Shown here: positions 59,301 through 64,000 of the stretch, piece after piece
Numbering within the stretch: the stretch's first letter is position 1
How the letters are laid out: each line of letters begins with the position of its first letter
Assembly: GCF_910592395.1 (NCBI RefSeq)
Contig: NC_088323.1
Span: 12,945,501 to 13,009,500, forward strand
DNA length: 64,000 bases
Direction of reading: 5' to 3'
From: Lineus longissimus
Lineage: Eukaryota > Nemertea > Pilidiophora > Heteronemertea > Lineidae
Translations under genes and position numbers: made by a program
The notes under the pieces: model-generated
Database searches by the model: none
Told to the model about the DNA's origin: nothing
The model's input: the letters and a program-made list of their open reading frames with translations, nothing else

Positions 59301-59953
59301 TTGCTTGGTCTACATCAGACTTAAGGGTTGACCATAGGTACCGCCATTTTGCAAGACCTCCAAATCCTAAAGCAATTAGAACTCTTTCAAAACGTAGTGA
59401 ATGCTCATTTCAAGGGCGGGAGTCTGTTCTTTGTTTTCCAGAGAAAATATGATATAATTTCATACAAAATGGAACTTAATGAATTCATAAAGTTTTAATT
59501 TGTTCGATACGCCACAATGATTATTTGAAATCGCTTTTTACGGTCGCCATGACTCGCAATGAGGGCATGAAAACTGGTCTGTAGGGACAGTTTAGTTCAG
59601 TCGGTAGCCGTGCACAGCGCTGTATTACCGTACCTCCTTTCGTCTTCAGAGTTCAGGCATGGCGACGATCATCGCGACAAATACTGACTTTTCCAGGTGA
59701 TTGAAGCCCAGAATCAGCTCATTCCGCTTAATCCGCTCATTCGGCTAATTCTACAAGGCCGCGGTCTTCAACGTTAGTGACCAGGTCAGGAAGAAGGAGT
59801 CCATCACAAAGCCACTTCTGCGTCAGAAAGAACCTGATGAGGGAGCTGTTATAAATAAGATTTCAGTTACATACATAACATTTCATAATAACATTGTTAA
59901 AATTAACATTTCAGTTGCATAAACTGGAGCATACTATTCTTCATTCTTTGCAG
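59300..59953. other. Stretch upstream of candidate exon; possible 5' region
   Basis: Contains TTTAGTTCAGTCGGTAGCCG at 59588-59607, which resembles a tRNA A box without a matching B box, so perhaps a SINE remnant. Otherwise nothing recognised. Confidence 0.3.
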
Positions 59954-60096
59954 CGAGATGTCGAACCCATGGCTGCTCAAAAAGAAATATGAGATGTCCC
60001 AACTGGTGCGGTCTTTCCTCACACTCGTTTGTCTGTGGCAATACAGGCCAGAATGGGCAGAAGGAAAGGGTCATAATGGTCTGGCTCCAACAGGAG
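59954..60096 (+). CDS. Candidate first coding exon with possible signal peptide
   Basis: The acceptor ATTCTTTGCAG precedes 59954, ATG is at 59958, and the frame is open to a donor GGAG|GTAATT at 60096. It encodes 46 residues: MSNPWLLKKKYEMSQLVRSF, a short hydrophobic run FLTLVCLW, then QYRPEWAEGKGHNGLAPTG. The layout suggests a secreted or membrane protein whose further exons lie outside or are too short to find. No family is recognised. Confidence 0.35.
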
Positions 60097-60529
60097 GTAA
60101 TTTAAAGTTTTATGGTGCAAATCTTTGATGATTTGGCAGATATGTATTTTGTTCGTTATTCTATATTTCTAAACGCAATCATTATCCAATTTTACTTTTA
60201 CCTTCTGATATGACTTAACACAGCTTGGTCAGGATTTACATTCAAACAATGGTTTTATGATTAGTATTAATAAGCATGTTATAGATGTAGGATTAGTCAC
60301 TCCAAAACATGTTACTGTTTACAATTGTTTTGCATTGTTTGTATTTCTGTCTCTAGGTAATTTATGTCGTTAGTTACAAGTTTTCTTGGTGAATGTAATG
60401 TTATTGTGGAGTAATTCAGGCTTGGACTCCAAACTGGGAACACACATATTTGGACTTCCAATCTGTGTTTGTAATTGTAACTGTCAATGTTTTGCTTTCA
60501 TGAAAGTTTATTGAATTAGAAGAAGTGAA

Positions 60530-60694
60530 CAGAACCTACAGGACTCCAACTTATTTCTACCGCTAGTCTCTTTTCCCCCTCCTTCTGCTATGGAATGAGC
60601 TTCCAAATAGTGTTCGTGGCCAGAGTACCCTGGGTCGTTTTAAAACTGCACTAAAAACTCATATTTTTAAGAAATTCTTTTGAATCCTTTGCAC

Positions 60695-60730
<36 letters not shown>

Positions 60731-60860
60731 TAATGACTTTTATTCTATCATGTATTAATGTTATGTTTTATTATAAATTGTAAAGCGCTTAGAAGTTTTA
60801 ACAACGTTAAGCGCTATAAAAATGTTTTTAATAATAAAAATAATAATAATAAAAGCATAC
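60530..60860 (+). pseudogene. Non-LTR retrotransposon 3' end with poly-T tract
   Basis: The plus frame reads LLLLWNELPNSVRGQSTLGR, FKTALKTHIFKKFF-stop, then a T run of about 40 (60690-60729), a hairpin AAGCGCTTA/TAAGCGCT and an (AATAATAAT)n tail to about 60855. This resembles the L2/CR1-type ends elsewhere in the window. Confidence 0.65.
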
Positions 60861-60921
60861 GCACTGAAAGAAACTACCATATATATACATATCATGGGAG
60901 TATATACATGTTAAACATTAC

Positions 60922-61071
60922 CTTGAGAAGCTGAATTTGTTTCTAGAGAATACGCAGCGCACCTCCACATTGCTCTGTGAGGTTGAAATCTTGGCATTTT
61001 TGTGTGCATGGTGGACTCCATACAGATCATTGCAAGTATGAATTCACCGTTGAGGTATCGTTTGTCCTTGC
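60922..61071 (-). CDS. Candidate symmetrical internal exon (weak)
   Basis: On the minus strand a CGCTTGCAG acceptor and a CAAG|GTAATG donor bracket 150 bp that is open in phase 1-1. It encodes KDKRYLNGEFILAMICMEST and RAMWRCAAYSLETNSASQ. No neighbouring exons were found on this strand, so this may be chance. Confidence 0.2.
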
Positions 61072-61369
61072 CTGCAAGCGCACACCGTTGCAAAATGTCT
61101 TGTTTCGGTAAATACAAATTACATTTCGGCCAATTATTAAAAAGTCACCGTCCTTTTCATAAAACCACAAGGCACAGACAGTCAATACTAGCAGAAAATG
61201 TCATATCTTCAACCCACAAACATGCGTGTAATTTTATTTATTTATTCAAAATCCCCATAACTGAGGACATCACAGTAACAATAGCAGGACATACAAATAT
61301 ATATACAATCTTTTAAAAACCAGTTAAAAACATTGTACCCAACACCCCAGGGCCAACCAGGTGTGGCGG

Positions 61370-61528
61370 GGATAGTAGTCCTAGGGCTGATAGTCCGTGT
61401 AACAATAGCCCGCATTGCTAAATGTTTTGGTTAGGGTTAGCGGTACAATAGATCATGCTGCTTAATTGGTCAAATACAATGCTACCGGACTATGACTCCA
61501 GGGGGACTATATCCGCTGTCACACCGGC
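61370..61528. mobile_element. MITE, copy 2 of an identical pair
   Basis: Same ~158 bases as 55031-55197, without a visible difference over the shared block. The left flank here reads CAGGTGTGGCG instead of CCGGTGTGCAA, so the very end may differ by a few bases. Confidence 0.85.
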
Positions 61529-61874
61529 ACAAGACATGACCATCGTAGGCCTATGAGGCCTTTACAAAGAGACAAACAAGCTTATGGTGCAGTGATGCTT
61601 TACGGTTGTAACTATCAGAGAAAATAAGAGACCGTATGGAATCTTCAATTCCATTAGGAGGTGAGGCTTCAACTTGATTATTATTTATGCCGAAAATAAG
61701 ATCCAAGGGAGACTGACCACTTCCAATAATTCTGCCAAGCAACGTGTGAGGGTTGAACTGGCCAGTAATAAGCATGAAAACTATATTTTACCTTAGTATT
61801 TGTGTCAGGCATGTAAAATGCCAACTGTTTCACTGTTTCGACAACCAGTTGCTCTGGGTTGCCTGTACTTTCCG

Positions 61875-62285
61875 GAAAGTTGGAAACCTGGAAACCTGAA
61901 AAGTTGGAAACCTGGAAACCTGGAATGTGAACTTGGTCTTCCTGCTAGGTGGCGCTTGTCATTCAGCTGTATCATTTAAAGGGCTCCCTGGCTGGATGGA
62001 TGATGTAACAGTACCCGCTAGACGGCGCTTGTCATCCAGCTCTGTCAGTTAAAGGGATCTTTGGCTGGATGGAAGATGTAACAGGGTACTTCCTGCTAGG
62101 TGGTGCTTGTCATCCAGCTGTATCATTTAAAGGGATCTTTGGCTGGATGGAAGAGGTATCAGGATACCTGCTAGGTGGCGCTTGACATAACAGGGTACTT
62201 CCTGCTAGATGGCGCTTGTCAATAACCTGTGTAGGTTAAAGAGATATTTGGCTGGATGGATGATGTAACCAGGTACTTCCCACGT
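61875..62285. repeat. ~90-bp minisatellite, ~4 copies, plus short GGAAACCT repeats
   Basis: Unit CTTCCTGCTAGGTGGCGCTT, GTCATCCAGCTGTATCA, TTTAAAGGGATCTTTGGCTG, GATGGAAGATGTAACAGGGTA. Copies differ by several bases and one is shortened (62163-62200). Just before it GAAACCTGGAAACCTG is repeated. Confidence 0.85.
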
Positions 62286-62289
62286 GCCA

Positions 62290-63030
62290 AGTGCTGGGGG
62301 ACCATCTCAATCATCACTGTATATGTGTGTCTATCCATATATGTGTAGGAACAGAACTCCCAGAGAGGAGAGTTTATGTTATGTAATGATAGGTGATAAA
62401 GATGTGATCCTTTGGCAAGACACTTTGCTGATGGATCACGGAGATAATTGTATGGGTCCTTTATTAGCAAGACCATTGGCAGCCAGATGGTTACTAATAC
62501 TTGAGTAAGGTGTTGGGCAAGCGGCGGGTAGAAAGAAAATGCATGGTGCAGGCAGTCCGCAGAGCTGGGGTTTTCTCAAGCGTCAATAAAGGTCAAGGTC
62601 TGGAATTAAGGGACCATTTCAGCAGTTGCTTTTTGTTAACTTTTTTTTCAATATTGTTATTGTTTGTCACCTTGTTCCTACACACAGTTTTATTATATCT
62701 CAAATTTTCTTTTTCAAAGACACCTACTAATTAAAGACATGTGCCGTTCGTTAAAAAGTACGTTTCATATTGGAAAAGTCCAATTGCGATAATAGACACT
62801 GAATTTCAACTTCAGCATTACCGTTGTGTAGACTGATCTACAAACACCATGAATACCAAGTTTCAGCAAACGCATACGCATAATAACTGCACTACGGCAT
62901 TGTGCACAAAGCTACTTATGTTTTATAGTGGAGGCAGGGGCGAAGTACAGTTGTAACGGTCGTCAGTGCCGAGTGTTGGCCTGAGTTCAGGATGCATTAC
63001 TCAAGCACAAGTGCTGAATGCCAGGGTAAA
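62290..63030. other. Gene-free stretch
   Basis: Nothing recognised. It begins with CATTGG-like text unrelated to the minisatellite, and short frames only. Confidence 0.4.
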
Positions 63031-63034
63031 TCCA

Positions 63035-63278
63035 TCTTGTCGTGACTCAAGTCTTTATTTTCGCCTGGCTGAACGTAGTAAAAAAACTAAATTTGAGATT
63101 ACTTCTTATGCAGTTCATTGACTGGAGTCAGTAATGTTATGCAACGTTATGCAATGTTAGCCAAATGCACAGCTCGCATCATCGACTACCTAGCAGCTAC
63201 TCCTAATATTTAACAAAGGAACAAAGGAAGCTTTATTCCCGCCTTAGGTTTTCACCGGAGCCGTTCAAGATTTATTAC
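63035..63278. repeat. Interspersed repeat shared with 23450-23645
   Basis: TCGTGACTCAAGTCTTTATT, TTGAGATTACTTCTTATGCA and CGCCTTAGGTTTTCACCGGA match the order of blocks at 23455-23625, with a ~50-bp longer middle. Confidence 0.55.
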
Positions 63279-63279
63279 T

Positions 63280-64000
63280 GCCTGGCTATGTTCAACGGCA
63301 GTATAAGACCATGAGGTTCAGGATGGGGGTAAATCTGATTAAAAGGGCGTCTTTAAGGTCACATGGTTTTGGGCCGATGTAGAAGTTTAAAATGTCCTGG
63401 GATAGAATGTCCGGGAAACAATGGATTCTATTATGCGCTTTAATCTCTGAGCTATTGGCGGTCATGGCCTCTATAGAACCAGAAAGCGGAATACAATAGG
63501 GCTGGACACTTTTTCCAGGGGGACATTTTCTTCTTTTACACCGGGACGGCTTGTTGCGATTAGAAACCATTGGCAAGGGGGCAGATCGATGTGATGTATA
63601 CGGCGGGTACAAAACGCAGGACGCAGGACGTCCTGCAGCGTCCTGCAGGACGGGGCCCATCTCAACAGCTGTTGAAAAGAAATGAGGCATTTTAGGATTC
63701 ATCTCAGTAGTGTGATCTCGACATATTCAGAAAATGAAGCAATGAATATCGGGAACCATCTCAGCCGTGTGATCTGATTTTTACAGACATATTTTTGGTT
63801 GTTCATCGAGGAGTTGTGTACATAAAGGAGTCTGTTTAAAGGGGAGTTGTGTTGAGGGGATTGCTGGTTAATGCGAGTAGGCCCAGTGTGCAGGGCTTTG
63901 CTGAGGGGTTGGGTTTTAAAGGGGAGTTGTGTTGGAGTTGAAAGCAACACCCCCAACAGAAGTCCCAATTTAGATACCTAACCCTTCAAATCAGCTCCTC
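63280..64000. other. Gene-free end of window with a short shared repeat
   Basis: GCGGAATACAATAGGGCTGG to TTTACACCGGGACGG (63486-63546) resembles 53252-53312 (ATACAATAGGACTGGACACA, TCTACACCGGATCT). The 136-codon minus-strand frame crossing it looks fortuitous. Confidence 0.35.

Noticed and set aside
63292-63702. 136-residue minus-strand frame
   Set aside because: It spans a dispersed repeat also seen at 53252-53312 and shows no domain or coding bias that I can see.

Overview
The window looks like nuclear DNA of an animal, most likely a marine invertebrate; a lophotrochozoan such as a mollusc or brachiopod is a guess. The reasons are a spliced 18-exon gene with GT/AG introns, a rhodopsin-family receptor gene, and very dense SINEs, LINE tails, MITEs, foldback elements, minisatellites and a Polinton/adintovirus-type element. 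Nothing suggests a bacterial or free viral genome.

Layout. 1-1 kb: tandem ~300-bp repeats ending in a (GAC)n tract and a hairpin. 4.37-31.6 kb, minus strand: one gene, a HECW-type (NEDL) HECT E3 ubiquitin ligase. I could place every coding exon. The 18 exons keep phase across all 17 introns and give 2388 codons with an N-terminal HECW domain, C2, a very long linker encoded in one 3.5-kb exon, two WW domains and a HECT domain whose catalytic Cys lies 32 residues from the end. Its introns hold most of the mobile DNA in this half, including at least four elements flanked by TTAA and repeated copies of one pogo/Tigger-like MITE.

31.6-37.8 kb: intergenic foldback elements, SINEs, telomere-like repeats and a second copy of the (GAC)n repeat family. 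37.8-49.3 kb: a decayed Polinton (Maverick/adintovirus-like) element with family-B DNA polymerase, integrase with chromodomain, packaging ATPase, capsid-like genes and several small membrane proteins. All major genes are broken by frameshifts, stops, a SINE and a LINE fragment. It carries a dispersed hairpin repeat family of its own, which I consider the most unusual signal in the window. 49.6-51 kb: two LINE fragments, then a 49-bp satellite (51.1-52.1 kb).

53.55-54.53 kb, plus strand: an intact intronless 7TM receptor. 54.5-64 kb: mostly repeats (two identical ~160-bp MITE copies, LINE tails, minisatellites), plus one candidate first exon at 59954-60096 encoding a possible signal peptide.

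The two clear host genes (Hecw, GPCR) are unrelated in function and appear to be simple neighbours. The genes of the Polinton belong together as a former self-synthesising virus-like transposon, now inactive at this locus.
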